Positions 10,917-21,243 of a stretch of 64,000 nucleotides of DNA are shown one piece after another (position 1 is the stretch's first letter; each line of letters begins with the position of its first letter). The notes below the pieces were generated by a model. The model ran no database searches. It had not been told where the DNA came from and saw only the letters and a list, made by a program, of their open reading frames with translations. The DNA is from Prorocentrum cordatum. Lineage: Eukaryota > Sar > Dinophyceae > Prorocentrales > Prorocentraceae. Location of the stretch: positions 479,826 to 543,825 of the forward strand of contig CAUYUJ010020560.1 in assembly GCA_963575745.1 (NCBI GenBank). Direction: 5' to 3'. The position numbers and the translations under genes are program-made.

Positions 10917-11869
10917 CACTGTCACCGAGATTGGGATCCTCGTCCCCCAGTGGAGGCGACCACAAAGACGGGTGCTGGTACCAACCGCTGGGCCAACCGA
11001 ACGCTGCAGACCGCGGAGCAACAGCTCCTCCCGCACCACTCCGCGACAAAGGGACAGGAGCGCCCAGTAACGAGTCGATGAGCCGGATCGGCGATCGAAA
11101 TGATGGGGCGTCGCTCAATGGGGGGGCGACAAATGAGCGACGATCAAAAAACGAGTCTTACGCGACATGACGTAGCGACCTTGCGCGGCGGCTTACGCGG
11201 GCCGCCAGCGCGGCACGCTACATTGGAGACGAGGGCGCTTATGCGCGAGCTTACGCGGGCAGCTTAATGACATGCGAATGTCGGCGCAGACGACCCCGTT
11301 TTCGGGCGTCGCTCAAATGGGGGGGAAGAGAGGTGCACTTCTCGGGCCCTGGAGGGCCCCCATGTCGGGGGTCCTAAAGGGGCCCCTTGGGGGGCCCCGA
11401 AGGGCCGCCTTTCTGCAGCCCTCGCTGCCTCCCCCCACGTGTCGCCCCCCCGTTTGCGCGACGCCCAGAACGAACCGGGTCGGCGGAGGTCGGCAGCCAA
11501 GGCAGGCGACGCCGAGTCGGCGGAGATCGGCGGGCCAGCAGGCCCCCATCGAGAGACAGGGCTCCAGATCTCGGGCGGGTGGTGCTGGGGGGAGAGGAGG
11601 AGAGGACCCAACACACAGGATGGTTGGGAATGATTCGGAATGAGGTGTGTGCCGAAATGGGCGGGAGGACGCATCCGGACTGCGCCACTGGGACCTTCGG
11701 TGAGGCTCCCTGTGGGGTCACGGAGCTTGTAAAGGATATACCGTAACGCAGTCCGCAACACCCGAGGGAGCCGCGAAATCTCAAATGGACCCCCTCCGCC
11801 GTGCCTTCCAGGAGCCTACGAGTGGCGACAGATGCGCAGCTCGCAGCCGCCCAATGAGCACAGCAGGAG
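10917..11869. other. Intergenic with family K fragments
   Basis: GGATCGGCGATCGAAATGA near 11083 and a fuller stretch at 11455-11590 (GGTCGGCGGAGGTCGGCAGCC, GAGTCGGCGGAGATCGGCGG) belong to family K. GCTTACGCGGGC occurs twice at 11190-11270. No gene is seen. Confidence 0.55.
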
Positions 11870-12075
11870 GAGCTAGGAGGAGCTAGGTGGAGGAGGAGGA
11901 GGGAGGAGGGAGGAGGGAGGAGGGAGGAGGGAGGAGGAGGAATGCAGGAGGAGGAGGAGGAGGAGGAGGAATGGAGAAGGAGGAGGAGGAGGAGGAGGAG
12001 GAGGAGGAGGAGAAGGAATGCAGGAGGAGGAGGAGGAGGAGGAGGAGGAGGAATGGAGGAGGAGGAGGAGGAGTC
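11870..12075. repeat. (GGA)n microsatellite with GGAGGGA variants
   Basis: A purine-rich plus-strand array. AATGCAGGAGG and AATGGAGGAGG interruptions recur several times, indicating local segmental duplication. It ends in GAGTCGAGTCGAGTC. Confidence 0.95.
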
Positions 12076-12769
12076 GAGTCGAGTCGAGTCGAGAGCCTCG
12101 GCAGCGGTGCGGTTCGGGTCGGAAAACTCGATTCGCGTGTAACTCGCTTTGAGCGAGTCGGGTTACTGCTGGCAGGTTTAAAGGCGGACACTCGAGGGAG
12201 CCTGTGGGACCCTCTTGACCGACGAGGCCTTGGGCCCACTTCGGCTCAGGGCCGAACCCCCTGTGTCCATGCTCAAAAACACTCAGTCCAGGGCGGTGGT
12301 TTATGACACTGTGGCCCATCCCCACCGCACTTGGGTCGGAAGAAACGCTATTTGCTTGTGTCGAAGCCGGCCGTTTCTACTCGTCGCTGCATTATGAAGG
12401 AACCACACCCACCCCCCCTACCCCCACTCCCCTACTCCCCGCTCCAAAGCCGATCCCTGCCCATTCGGCTGGGCACATTCATCTCTACACAGAGCTCCTG
12501 CAGCCTCGGAGGACGTCCGAGGTGAGCTGCTGGGCAGCACTGTCCTGAGGAGAGGAGGCCCTACAAAAGAGAGGATGACACTTCGCAATGCCTCCAGGAG
12601 GGCTGCTGGCACGATTTGGCGTAAGCCTATGTGTTCAGCACTTCTCATAGTCCGCAAGGCCCCGAGGCCTATACGCGTGAGACTGCTCGCTATTGTTCAG
12701 GCTACTGAACGAGATCTCGGCTGCGCAAAGACCCTCCAGACAAGTCCCCCCACTCCCCCCACAGACCGT
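12076..12769. other. 3' flank of the retrotransposon
   Basis: No gene is recognised and, reading leftward from the retrotransposon, no poly(A) tract or simple tail. The right edge of the transposon's 3' untranslated region cannot be placed. Confidence 0.4.
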
Positions 12770-15700
12770 TCATTTGCGTTTGCCGAGTCTCGAAAGCAGC
12801 TCTGCTGCCCTCACGCTGCCTTTGGCTGCTAATTGCCTAAGCTCGTGAATTTTTACTTGCTGTTTGCTTGCCTCGTTGGTTGCTGCCTGCTTGCTGGCTG
12901 CTGATCGACCTACTGTCTGCCTCACACGTGTGCGAGCCTCTCGCGCAGGTAGTTCTGGAGGCGGCGCTCCAGTGCACTCGGCGGCGGCGCCCCCACTATG
13001 GCATTGCCCCCGCTGTTCGTGATGGCCACGTGGGTCGCTTGGCGGAGGTGGTAGGTCTGGGCATGCTCCAGCTTGATCGGCATCTGTCCCTGTGCTTCGC
13101 GCTTCAGGTTGATCTTGGTTTCGTTCTCCTCTGTCCACGGGCTCATCGCCAGCGCGTTGAAGAGAATGTGTATCTTCCATCTCGTGCCCATCCCTGCCTC
13201 GCTGTATGCCTTCTTGACCTTGAAGTACGGCAGTATGTCCCCGAAGAAGTCCACGTGGATGACGTTGATCAGCATGGCGAACTGCTCGAGGGTCTCTTTG
13301 TACGGTGACGGCGTAGTAGTCAGGCTGGCCAGCTCCTCGAAGAACGTCGCTCCGATGTACACGTGCGGCGAGCCCAGATTCTTCGCTCCGTTCTGTACCT
13401 TGTTGGCGTACTCTTGGCCCTCGTTGGCTCCTGCCTCCGACGGCGTGTGCTCTCCCTCGACCAGGTAGAAGTCCCACAAGCTGCCCGAGAGTTGTCGCAC
13501 GATTTGTGCGTTGTTGAGGCACAGCTTCTCGATCGTCACCATCTCGTCGTCCTTGTTCACCTCGTTGGCGGATCCATTCGACTTGCCATTGCCTGTCTTC
13601 CCCTTGCCACCTCCGTATTTGTTGGGTGACTGTGCTGCGCTGGCGTCGAGGTCCATCGTCTCCGATCGTGGTCTTCCTCCGCTTCTCGCTCCGTACGATC
13701 GCCACATCGTGCTCGTCGCCCTGCGGCTCGTGGCTCGGCTGATGCTGTGTCTTGTCAGGCCCTGGCGCGTGCTGCTGCACGTGGTCCAGATGACTGTGTA
13801 GTTCAGTATCCTCGTGGCGGCAGAAGCCGCAGTAGTACACTGGTAATTCATCGAACCGAAAAGCGAATGACGTGGAGCGAGTCGGGCAAGAACGAGGCGA
13901 CCGTTGAGACATTGTGCGAACGTGTCGCAGGCACGATGCTCGACTCGCAAAGGCTGTGCGACACCACGGGCATACATTTGTCGTGACCAGTAGCGCATAC
14001 AGGTTCCTCATCTTGTGTGCGTGCGTCACATGTGCTGTTAATGCCTTCATGCTGTTGAACGTGCTTGCGCATATAGTGCCGTCTTCGTTCTCGTGCGTGC
14101 ATATGAACTCCTCTGCGATGCTGCTGTTGCTGCTAACGTTGCTCTGGACCTCCAGAATCCCCATCCTGATCGCATCCTCCTCCGAAATCTCCCGGAGTCC
14201 TAGATTTTGCAGTACCTTGTTCCATCTTGTAATGTTCTTCGTGCTCATAAGGGGCCTCAGGGAGCCTATGTTTATCTTCACAAAGATCTTACTGAGGGTG
14301 GAGTCCTGGAACGGCAAGAGGACGTTTTCCTTATCAGTCCATGCTTCGCCAAAGTCTCGCGCAAACTGCGCTACGAACTTCAGATCCTCAAGACACTGCA
14401 CTGCCCAAGGAGTACTATATTTTGTCAGCGTGCCAACTTGGTTGAGCCTGCGCCTGCCCAGCTGCATGTCGAGCTCTGTTGTCCCGAACATGGCCGTGAG
14501 CACCTGACGATGGTTGTCAGGCTCCCTCGAAATTTGCTGCCACCAGCGTATTCTCTGAATTCTCAGCTCTGTGGCAGTGCGGCTAAGCTTCCAATGATCA
14601 AAAACTTCGCTGTTGGATATCGTCCGTACTCGTCCGTTATCGTATTCAGTAGCCGCACTGCCTTTCATGAGACATCTGAGGAGCTTGGCGAGTGTCGAAT
14701 CAATCTCGTCAGTAAACTCCTTCGGCAATACGAAAGCTGTGAGACCTGTGATCGCTGCGCTGTAGACAAAGCATAAGAAAAACATGCGGTGCATCTTGAA
14801 CGGGAGGTGCTCGTGCCATACTTGTCCTAGTGAACGCCATGCTGCACGCGCTCCTCTGATGCGGCTCTTGAGTTCTGTCCTGAGAACCCCGTCGAAGCTG
14901 ATGATCGGTCCAAGGACCCTGACTTCCCGAAGAATTTCTCCCTGTACCTTTTTCTGTCTCCCAAGTTCCCTGGCCGCCTCAAAAGAGCCTGCGCCTGCAA
15001 GTGCGATCATGTGGTTCGTCTTATCCATGTTCAGGTGGTGCCCGTTCGTGTTGATGTGCTGCTGCAGTGTGTGCGTCGCGTGGTTAAGCTGCTGTGTGAT
15101 GTACTTCGCGTTCGGTGCGTATGCATGTACGTGTACTCTGGAAACATCATCTACGAAAAGTCCAATGCCTATGTCCACGGTGGCCTTGCTGATCGGACAC
15201 TGGCCACGCAGCAGGGAGTAAGAGTAATCTGCCTCCCCCAGATACGAGTTCCACTCGCTCACAGAGGGTGAGTAAATATCAATAAAGTCTCCTGCTGCAA
15301 GAGAGTGTCCCATTGTTGTGCCAGTCTGCGGCAAGAAATCGGCTTCACCGTTTATTGCATTGATGTGTATGCTCGCGTTGTCTATCGCCTGGATCATGAG
15401 GTGCGTGTTTTCTGCTCTGCTGCAACGGTGGTGATGTGCTTGCAGTTTGTCGCGTGCCGTGCATGCGAACGCGTTCGTGCCATCGTAGTTGGACATGCTG
15501 TGGCTTATTCGTGCTGTGCGGCATCTCCAGCAGGCAGCAGATAAACTCAAGATGGCGCCCTCTCTCCGACGACCTCGTATCCCCCCGCGTGCGAAATCTG
15601 GCGCCCTCGGTCTTCGAGATGTCCTCTGGAGGTGTCCGAAGTATGACATTCCAAAAGAGTCAAAGCAGTGCAAGATTCTCTGACCTTTAATCCCCTGCTT

Positions 15701-17506
15701 GGAATTATTCTTAGGCGCTGCGTAAGCCTGTGATCTAATGGCGGTGAGAGGAAAGGCTCCCGTGAGCCGAATAAGTGCCAGTAGATCATTATAACGACGA
15801 GAAAAATTGACTGGCACGTACTTCCTGTCATGCTCGTTGGTGTAGCGCCTCTCGTCGATGCCCATGCACAACGCCTCGGCCAGAACGCCCCATGCGGGGC
15901 CCGCACGCCGCTTGGGCGCACGTCGCAGATATGTGATCTGGCCAGCTCTGTCCTGTCGCACGTGTTCTGTCAGTTCTGGCGAGCCGTGCAAGTGGGGCAT
16001 GAACGACTTGTCTGCGGTCCACTCGTCCCAATCTATCTGTCTGCAATCCATTCCTCCATCTTGAGGTTTGCTTCCAAGACCATCTTTCCATTCACTCAGC
16101 GTCATACTCTGTCGTGGTGCAAACAGCAGCCTCTTTTTCGGTCCTCGGCCTCGTCCCGCCAGTTGAACCCGCAGTCGATGTACTTCTGCATGTCGTCCCT
16201 GCTTCCAAGCCTTAAGAATCTCAGCAGCTAGTGTCTCCATCTTCTCTTTCTTCTGTTCCTTACGTAGGGTCTGCATTCTGCGCGAGAGTCGGCGTAGCTC
16301 GTCCTCTATCTCATCGAATGCTGTGCTTCCATTCCCTGTAAAACTCTTCAGCCCCGTCGCATGTAGTTGGTCCCGTAGCCGCCCGCGCATACGCAGTAGT
16401 TCCATTCGTCTCTTTCTGTGACCTTCGTAGTCCACTATGTCCTGCTTCTTGGCTGGGAAGACCTGCTGCATTGCCTTGCGTATGCTTTCCGAGAGCTTGT
16501 TCCACGCTACCTGGACATCACCTCGATCCCATATTTCACGCCATGGTTCTTCTGGGATGACGGTCGCCTCCTTTTCCAGCTCTCTAAGGTATTCAAGACG
16601 TCCCCTGCCGCTGGTATATGCGGCCATCATAGTGTCTCTGTTGACGGCGGGGGTGTACTTGCCATGGAAGACCTCTTGCGGCTTGATGTCAATTTCCATC
16701 AGCACTGGGACATGGTCGTGGAGGTGGGTACTTATATATCGTTGCAGTCGCCTTCCTAGCCCCAATAATGTATTCAGTCTTTGTATACGTCCTCTCATGG
16801 CTGCTGGTCCCGCTACATGGTCTATCTTACTACTATGGGGTCCTTTGAAGAAAGTAGGCCCCGTCCTCCAGTACGTGTCGAACATGCTGAGGTGATTTTC
16901 CTCCAGAAAGTCCCGAACCAGACGAGATACTTGCGATTCGTGTGTCAGTTCGGCCGTGCCAATCTCCTCACTGTCATGTTGCACAAATCTCTTGCCCGTC
17001 TGGTCCATTTGGTATCCGAACCCGCAATTCCAATCTCCTGCCACTATCGGTACACATGCATGGCCCAGTTTGTCAATCTCGTCCGATATCCAACGAAGAA
17101 TCCTTTTTGTCACCTGTCGAAGCGTATTTGCTGCCATCCCCTTCGGCGGCACATAGATCGGGAAGATGGCAATCGACAATCCCTGCATCGCAAATCTCAC
17201 CATGCCCACTCTGCCTGTGATCCCCAGCTTTGTCGGCGGCACTGCGACCTGCTGTATCGATCCTTGTACGCGCTTGCCGTACAGGACCGCTAACCCGCAG
17301 GAGTTGTTCGTCGTGCGCGACTTGCGCCAGCCCATCTGCACGCACTTGTGGTTGGGCAGTTGGCATTGGGTGGCCGTCATGTCGGCGCTCTCTGCCCAGC
17401 GTCCAGTTCCTATGCATATCACAAAGTCTGTGCATTTTGTATGTGTGGATATCTCCTCCAATCTCGTAAAATCTGCCCATTGAACGTTATGGTAAATCAG
17501 CTTCAT
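12770..17506 (-). CDS. Non-LTR retrotransposon polyprotein: endonuclease, reverse transcriptase, zinc fingers
   Basis: One uninterrupted 1,578-codon frame starts at the ATG whose first residues lead straight into the endonuclease fold. Residues 1-280 resemble APE-type endonucleases: HNVQW near 6-10, AGDWN at 156-160, SKIDHV at 226-231 and DHVPV at 264-268. A reverse transcriptase follows: motif A NYDGTNAF near residue 670, motif B TTMGHSLAAGDF, and motif C FVDD near 783 in place of the usual YADD. At about 1134-1240 lie three C2H2-like fingers (CTHENEDGTIC...H...H; CPWC...H; CGFC...H...H). These domains would nick DNA and prime reverse transcription in LINE-type retrotransposition. After about residue 1280 the frame turns Arg/Gln/Gly-rich, and the +1 frame looks like the real protein, so the tail to the stop at 12770 is probably not functional. 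No stop or frameshift breaks the enzymatic part. Base composition is less GC-rich than the surroundings. Confidence 0.88.
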   Translation of the reverse strand: MKLIYHNVQWADFTRLEEISTHTKCTDFVICIGTGRWAESADMTATQCQLPNHKCVQMGWRKSRTTNNSCGLAVLYGKRVQGSIQQVAVPPTKLGITGRVGMVRFAMQGLSIAIFPIYVPPKGMAANTLRQVTKRILRWISDEIDKLGHACVPIVAGDWNCGFGYQMDQTGKRFVQHDSEEIGTAELTHESQVSRLVRDFLEENHLSMFDTYWRTGPTFFKGPHSSKIDHVAGPAAMRGRIQRLNTLLGLGRRLQRYISTHLHDHVPVLMEIDIKPQEVFHGKYTPAVNRDTMMAAYTSGRGRLEYLRELEKEATVIPEEPWREIWDRGDVQVAWNKLSESIRKAMQQVFPAKKQDIVDYEGHRKRRMELLRMRGRLRDQLHATGLKSFTGNGSTAFDEIEDELRRLSRRMQTLRKEQKKEKMETLAAEILKAWKQGRHAEVHRLRVQLAGRGRGPKKRLLFAPRQSMTLSEWKDGLGSKPQDGGMDCRQIDWDEWTADKSFMPHLHGSPELTEHVRQDRAGQITYLRRAPKRRAGPAWGVLAEALCMGIDERRYTNEHDRKYVPVNFSRRYNDLLALIRLTGAFPLTAIRSQAYAAPKNNSKQGIKGQRILHCFDSFGMSYFGHLQRTSRRPRAPDFARGGIRGRRREGAILSLSAACWRCRTARISHSMSNYDGTNAFACTARDKLQAHHHRCSRAENTHLMIQAIDNASIHINAINGEADFLPQTGTTMGHSLAAGDFIDIYSPSVSEWNSYLGEADYSYSLLRGQCPISKATVDIGIGLFVDDVSRVHVHAYAPNAKYITQQLNHATHTLQQHINTNGHHLNMDKTNHMIALAGAGSFEAARELGRQKKVQGEILREVRVLGPIISFDGVLRTELKSRIRGARAAWRSLGQVWHEHLPFKMHRMFFLCFVYSAAITGLTAFVLPKEFTDEIDSTLAKLLRCLMKGSAATEYDNGRVRTISNSEVFDHWKLSRTATELRIQRIRWWQQISREPDNHRQVLTAMFGTTELDMQLGRRRLNQVGTLTKYSTPWAVQCLEDLKFVAQFARDFGEAWTDKENVLLPFQDSTLSKIFVKINIGSLRPLMSTKNITRWNKVLQNLGLREISEEDAIRMGILEVQSNVSSNSSIAEEFICTHENEDGTICASTFNSMKALTAHVTHAHKMRNLYALLVTTNVCPWCRTAFASRASCLRHVRTMSQRSPRSCPTRSTSFAFRFDELPVYYCGFCRHEDTELHSHLDHVQQHAPGPDKTQHQPSHEPQGDEHDVAIVRSEKRRKTTIGDDGPRRQRSTVTQQIRRWQGEDRQWQVEWIRQRGEQGRRDGDDREAVPQQRTNRATTLGQLVGLLPGRGRAHAVGGRSQRGPRVRQQGTERSEESGLAARVHRSDVLRGAGQPDYYAVTVQRDPRAVRHADQRHPRGLLRGHTAVLQGQEGIQRGRDGHEMEDTHSLQRAGDEPVDRGERNQDQPEARSTGTDADQAGACPDLPPPPSDPRGHHEQRGQCHSGGAAAECTGAPPPELPAREARTRVRQTVGRSAASKQAATNEASKQQVKIHELRQLAAKGSVRAAELLSRLGKRK
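12922..13656 (-). CDS. Overlapping 3' frame of the retrotransposon, 244 residues
   Basis: In the +1 frame relative to the polyprotein, an ATG opens a protein starting MDLDASAAQ, then a Gly/Lys linker (GGGKGKTGNGK). A 200-residue region of ordinary composition follows, including SLWDFYLVEGEH, LGSPHVYIGATFFEEL and HVDFFGDILPYFKVKKAY. The hydrophobic pattern and aromatic content are normal, unlike the Arg/Gln-rich alternative frame. Similar sequences are, to my knowledge, common in dinoflagellate transcripts and retroelements, but I cannot assign a function. It could be made from its own start, by +1 frameshifting from the upstream frame, or mark an old indel. The frame is open further upstream, to 13998. 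Confidence 0.6.
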   Translation of the reverse strand: MDLDASAAQSPNKYGGGKGKTGNGKSNGSANEVNKDDEMVTIEKLCLNNAQIVRQLSGSLWDFYLVEGEHTPSEAGANEGQEYANKVQNGAKNLGSPHVYIGATFFEELASLTTTPSPYKETLEQFAMLINVIHVDFFGDILPYFKVKKAYSEAGMGTRWKIHILFNALAMSPWTEENETKINLKREAQGQMPIKLEHAQTYHLRQATHVAITNSGGNAIVGAPPPSALERRLQNYLRERLAHV

Positions 17507-17996
17507 TGCGGCAATATGTAATAAGGGAGGGTGGAGTAGATCGTGACTTGCAGGAACTGTCCCAAGTCGGCCCTGGCCCTCGCGTGCCGCCCTCTACGCC
17601 TCGCACATCATTGGTCGTGATGGCATGTGGCGCTGTGGGAGCTCGCTCGGGTTTTGGGCCCTGACAGCTCCTAGGAGGAGGAGGAGGAGGAGGAGGAGGA
17701 GGAGGAGGAGGAGGAGGAGGAGGAGGAGGAGGAGGGAGGAGGGCGTGGGGGGCCATGGCCCCCCCCCGTGGACGCCACAGCAGGCAATCATCTCATGCTG
17801 CCGGGGGCGGCGGGGGAAGGGGGCGGCACGTGGCCTGCTGCGCGCAAAGCCACCATGCCTGTCAACATACAAACGCACCACAACCGTGGGCGCAAACCGG
17901 CAAACCCGCACGCACGCACACACACACACACACACAAACACACAAACACACACACACACAGAGAAAAACTGCCGTCACGTGGCAGTAGTGATTGAC
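17507..17996. other. 5' flank of the retrotransposon with GGA and CA arrays
   Basis: A (GGA)n array fills about 17665-17745 and (CA)n with GCACGCAC fills 17905-17962. No promoter element or second ORF of the retrotransposon is visible upstream of its start. Confidence 0.6.
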
Positions 17997-18157
17997 TGAA
18001 GGGGCCCTGGGACACTCAAATAAACACAAATAACAGGATTTCTCATATGTTCCCATCTTTTCTGGGTGCTTGTCTTCCCCCACACTTCCCATATTTTCCC
18101 ATATTTTCCTGAGAATCGACGATTAATTGTGTCTGTATGTGTTTTTTCCCCTCCTGA
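17997..18157 (+). repeat. Dispersed element family C, copy 1, with 5-bp duplication
   Basis: It begins TGAAGGGGCCC(T/A)GGGACAC, has an AT-rich interior with ATATTTTCC and ATCGACGATTAATTGTGTC, and ends TTTTCCCCTCCTGA. TTGAC immediately flanks both sides, consistent with a 5-bp target-site duplication. Confidence 0.8.
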
Positions 18158-18619
18158 TTGACAGGGGCTGTTGGGAGGGGGGGGGACGTACTGCCCAATG
18201 TGGCACACCTGGTGCACGCGGCGCAGACGGCATGTGCGGCACACCTCGCGGGCGTCGCACACCTACCTGGCTGGCGTCTGCATGGGTTCCCGACGGATGT
18301 CGGTGGCGACCCCTGCCCATACCGAGACTCTGGTGCTGCCTGTGTGCTGGGAGGGCGGGTGCGAGGCGGCCTGTCGTTTTTGGGTGGCCTGATCAAAGCT
18401 CCCTATTGAGAAGCAACCCCTCCCCCGGGTGACCGGCAACCAACCAAGACCCATGCCGACCCCCCCCCACCATCCGTGGCAAAAAACCGTGCGCAACACA
18501 CGACGCCCCCAAATCTGGAGCATGCCCAGGCGCCCCGCGACCACTCTGCGTTGGCATCTGACAGGGGCGGCGGGGGCGCCCGCACACTGCTTGCTGCGCG
18601 CAAGCCCACCGTTCCTGTC
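18158..18619. other. Intergenic, no gene recognised
   Basis: Contains loosely repeated GGCACACCT(G/C)G(T/C) units at 18195-18275 and several poly-C runs. Predicted frames look like noise. Confidence 0.4.
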
Positions 18620-18830
18620 ACAGCACGATGCAAAAGACAACCGGACCTGAGACAGAAGCGCATCCCTCAGGAGCACAAGACCCTCCGCCAGCAAAAACAC
18701 ACACAGAACATCCACGGGTGCCCTCCCCAGGATGCACAAGAGCACCCAACCAGACACGAAGAACATCAAGGCACCCTCCCCGAATCGACCTCGATCTTAT
18801 ACCTCGGTCCGACTGTATGTGCGGGCGCCC
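18620..18830. repeat. Dispersed repeat family O, copy 1
   Basis: Shares GACCCTCCGCC(A/G)GC, AAAAACACACAC, CACCCAACCAGACAC-like and ACCCTCCCCGAA(T/C)CGACC with 20605-20770. It ends near TATACCTCGGTC. Confidence 0.75.
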
Positions 18831-19109
18831 CGAAACCACTGTGCCTAGGCTTTCGATGAGGATGCACGGGTGCTACTTCTGTGTTGGGAGGGCGGGTGGG
18901 AGTGAGCGAGACGGCTTGTGCCTTGTGAGCAGGAGGTGGCTTGACCTCACCCCCCACCCCAACCCCTGGACCTGGACGGGGGCGGCCGCGACCGATTGGA
19001 ACGTCCAAGATGGCCTCGGCGAGAAAGCAAAAGTCCATGATTGTCCAAACAAGTGAGGGTAGATTCTGGCCTTCGAGGGGAGGGGGGGGCTAATTAAGCA
19101 CCCCCCTTC

Positions 19110-19345
19110 TTTGATCGCACTCCTTCAAGATGACCCGCAAATGGCCCCCAAGGCTCCCAAGAGTCCCCCAAGAGGGCCTCAAGAGGCGCCGAGGCGACCC
19201 CGAGAGAGAGGTCCCGAAGAGGCCCCCAAGAGGTCCCCAAGAGGTCCTCAAGAGGCTCCAAGAACGGGACCGCCAAGGCCCCGAAGGCGCCCCAAGAGGA
19301 CCCCAGAGACATCCGAAGAGACTCCGAGAAGCATCCAAGAGGTCT
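19110..19345. repeat. Degenerate CCAAGAGG array (family P), copy 1
   Basis: Irregular 10-14 bp units of the form CCCAAGAGG(C/T)CCC. The array yields Pro/Arg/Gln-rich frames on one strand and Leu/Gly/Trp/Ser-rich frames on the other. The same kind of array occurs at 37.6, 54.7 and 57.9 kb. Confidence 0.75.
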
Positions 19346-19359
19346 CTGGCCTTTCTGCG

Positions 19360-19450
19360 CGCCCTCCTCCTCCTCCTCCTCTTCTTCTTTATCCGCATAT
19401 TCCTCCTCCTCCTCCTTCCTCCCCCCCACTCCCCCCTCCTCTCCCGTCTC
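19360..19450. repeat. (TCC)n microsatellite
   Basis: Impure TCC/TTC pyrimidine run interrupted by TTTATCCGCATATT. Confidence 0.9.
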
Positions 19451-20261
19451 TTCCAATGTTTCTTCCATCCTACCCCTCTTGGGGGATGACGGCTTCCCCA
19501 ACCCCTTATTCCACTGAATGCCCCTCCGCATCACTGACCAGAGCAATTTGCCTGGGCTTTGCTTCTGGATTGGCTGGTGGGGTTACACGAAGCGTCCAGA
19601 ATCTTGACAGAATCCCCGAGCCTGGGGAGGGCCCCAGAAAGCCAGAAACGGTAAACAAAACTCAGGACTCGTCCTCTCAGGCATCAAAACCTGCCTCCAT
19701 CATGGCGAATCCCGCCCGCTCCAGTCGGAGCGCGCCCTGCGACGAGCCGGCATCGCCGCAGCCCTGCTGAGGGGCCGCGGCCGGGGAAGGCGGCGAAGGC
19801 ATGGGCGCGGCGGCCAAGGGCGGCGTTGGCATGCTCAGCGCCTGCGCGGTTCGGGGAAATCGACAATCGACAAGCCCGTTCCACTTCTCGCAAAGTAGCT
19901 ACTCGCAAATGGCCTGGGGGCGCCAGGGGGACTTACGATGCATTAGCATCGATGCAGGCATGGGTCTGTCGGACGTCTGCAAGTCGGCACTTTGCGAGGA
20001 GCGGAACGCGCTCGGTGAGACAGAGGGTGTCTGTCCCTGGCCCAAGGTGCCCCCACTCTCCATCGCTCGGACGTCCATTCCCTGTGCTTTTTGTTGGTAT
20101 CGTGCGTGGCTTTTTCGCCAAATGCTCAAGGATGCTCCTCGATGGTCCAGGGTTGCCGGGGAGGCCCGAGTGGCCTCTGTAGAGCACTCCTCACGAGGCC
20201 CAGGGCCGCCCTCGGCAACCCCCGAGGGCGGGGGGGGCCTGGCGGGAGGTCGCCCAGATGG
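19451..20261. other. Intergenic with family T copy
   Basis: The part at about 20050-20160 (ATCGCTCGGACGTCCATTCC, then GATGCTC(C)TCGATGGTCC) resembles 29395-29525. GGCGGCCAAGGGCGGCG-type repeats lie near 19790. No gene is recognised. Confidence 0.45.
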
Positions 20262-20415
20262 GGCCGGAGCAGGTGGGGTCGACCGACCACACCGAGTCGC
20301 CGATGCACGGGTGGCGTCGGGCTGAAGCAGGGCGAGCTCTGCATCGCCGATGCATCGGCGACGCCGAGCAGCCCTCCGACCCCATCCGCTCCGACCCCGT
20401 CAGGGGGCCTGCAAA
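20262..20415. repeat. Dispersed repeat family G, copy 4
   Basis: GCCGATGCATCGGCGACGCC core with flanking GGAGCAGGTGGGGTCGAC and CCTCCGACCCCATCCGCTCC, which pair as an imperfect TIR. Confidence 0.75.
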
Positions 20416-20489
20416 AGGGGGATGGGATCGAATATCGGGGATCGAGGCCTCGGGACGCTTCGGTACCGCAGCTCCCCAGACCTCTCCAG

Positions 20490-20770
20490 GGTTGCATCCA
20501 GACCAGAACTTCGAGGAGAACCCAGCCGTGGCGACGATGGCCACCTGGGTCGAGCGGTGGCATCGGTATCTCACAGTCGGACCTATTGGCCAGAACGATC
20601 CCCTGAAGGGCCATGGGACCCTCCGCCGGCCAAAAACACACACCGAGAACAGCCAAGGGTACCCTCCCAAGGACCTGCTCAAGGACATCCAACCAGACAC
20701 AAAGAACATATGAATTACTGTACCCTCCCCGAACCGACCTCGATCGTATACCTCGGTCTGGCTGCATCTC
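20490..20770. repeat. Family I unit followed by family O copy 2
   Basis: CCAGCCGTGGCGACGATGGCC marks family I; this motif recurs at about 2.67, 42.3, 49.8, 57.5 and 59.25 kb. Family O follows from about 20605 with the same internal order as at 18.6 kb. Confidence 0.65.
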
Positions 20771-21110
20771 CTCCACCGACCTCGGGGACCTCTTCTGAGC
20801 CGCCGGAAGCCTCCGCGAAGGAACCTGCTGGAGGCCCCGCGGGGCCCTCCCACAGAGCTGCCTCGCGGGGCGCTCCGCGGAGGGCACCTCGGGCTTCCGG
20901 CGACCTCTTACGGCAGATTATGTGCGTCGTGCCGACCTGGGCGTTGGCTCCTGACGCCGCGGGGACCGTTCAAACTCGAACGATCGGCCCGCTCAAAGAA
21001 AGGCCGATGTGGGGCCACGCGCGGCGTTCAACCTCACAAACAACCGCGCTGGGGTCGCCGGTCGAGTCGACACGACGCGAGCCTGCCGTAGGGCGGTGGG
21101 GGGCAGAGTC
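20771..21110. other. GC-rich intergenic, no gene recognised
   Basis: No shared family and no natural-composition frame was noticed. Confidence 0.4.
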
Positions 21111-21243
21111 AGATCGGGCATGTCCCCCTATATATACAGATGGATGTTGAAAGAACAAGTAAAAAACAAATAGTCCACAAATGCCGTAAAATTGCCAAGC
21201 ATTGTCAAAACGTCTTCCTCCTGTAGAGGGACACGCCCCACTG
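21111..21243. repeat. TIR element family H, copy 3
   Basis: The left end CGGGCATGTCCCCCTATATA and the right end CCTGTAGAGGGACACGCCCC are inverted repeats. The AT-rich interior is about 90 bp. This is the cleanest short copy of the family. Confidence 0.8.

Noticed and set aside
12770-13640. Arg/Gln-rich tail of the long polyprotein as a functional domain
   Set aside because: The overlapping +1 frame has normal protein character. The tail looks like an out-of-frame reading.
13850-13998. The 5' part of the +1 frame upstream of the ATG at 13656 as coding
   Set aside because: Here the zinc-finger sequence of the polyprotein frame is clearly the coding one, and the +1 frame is Ser/Arg/Thr noise.
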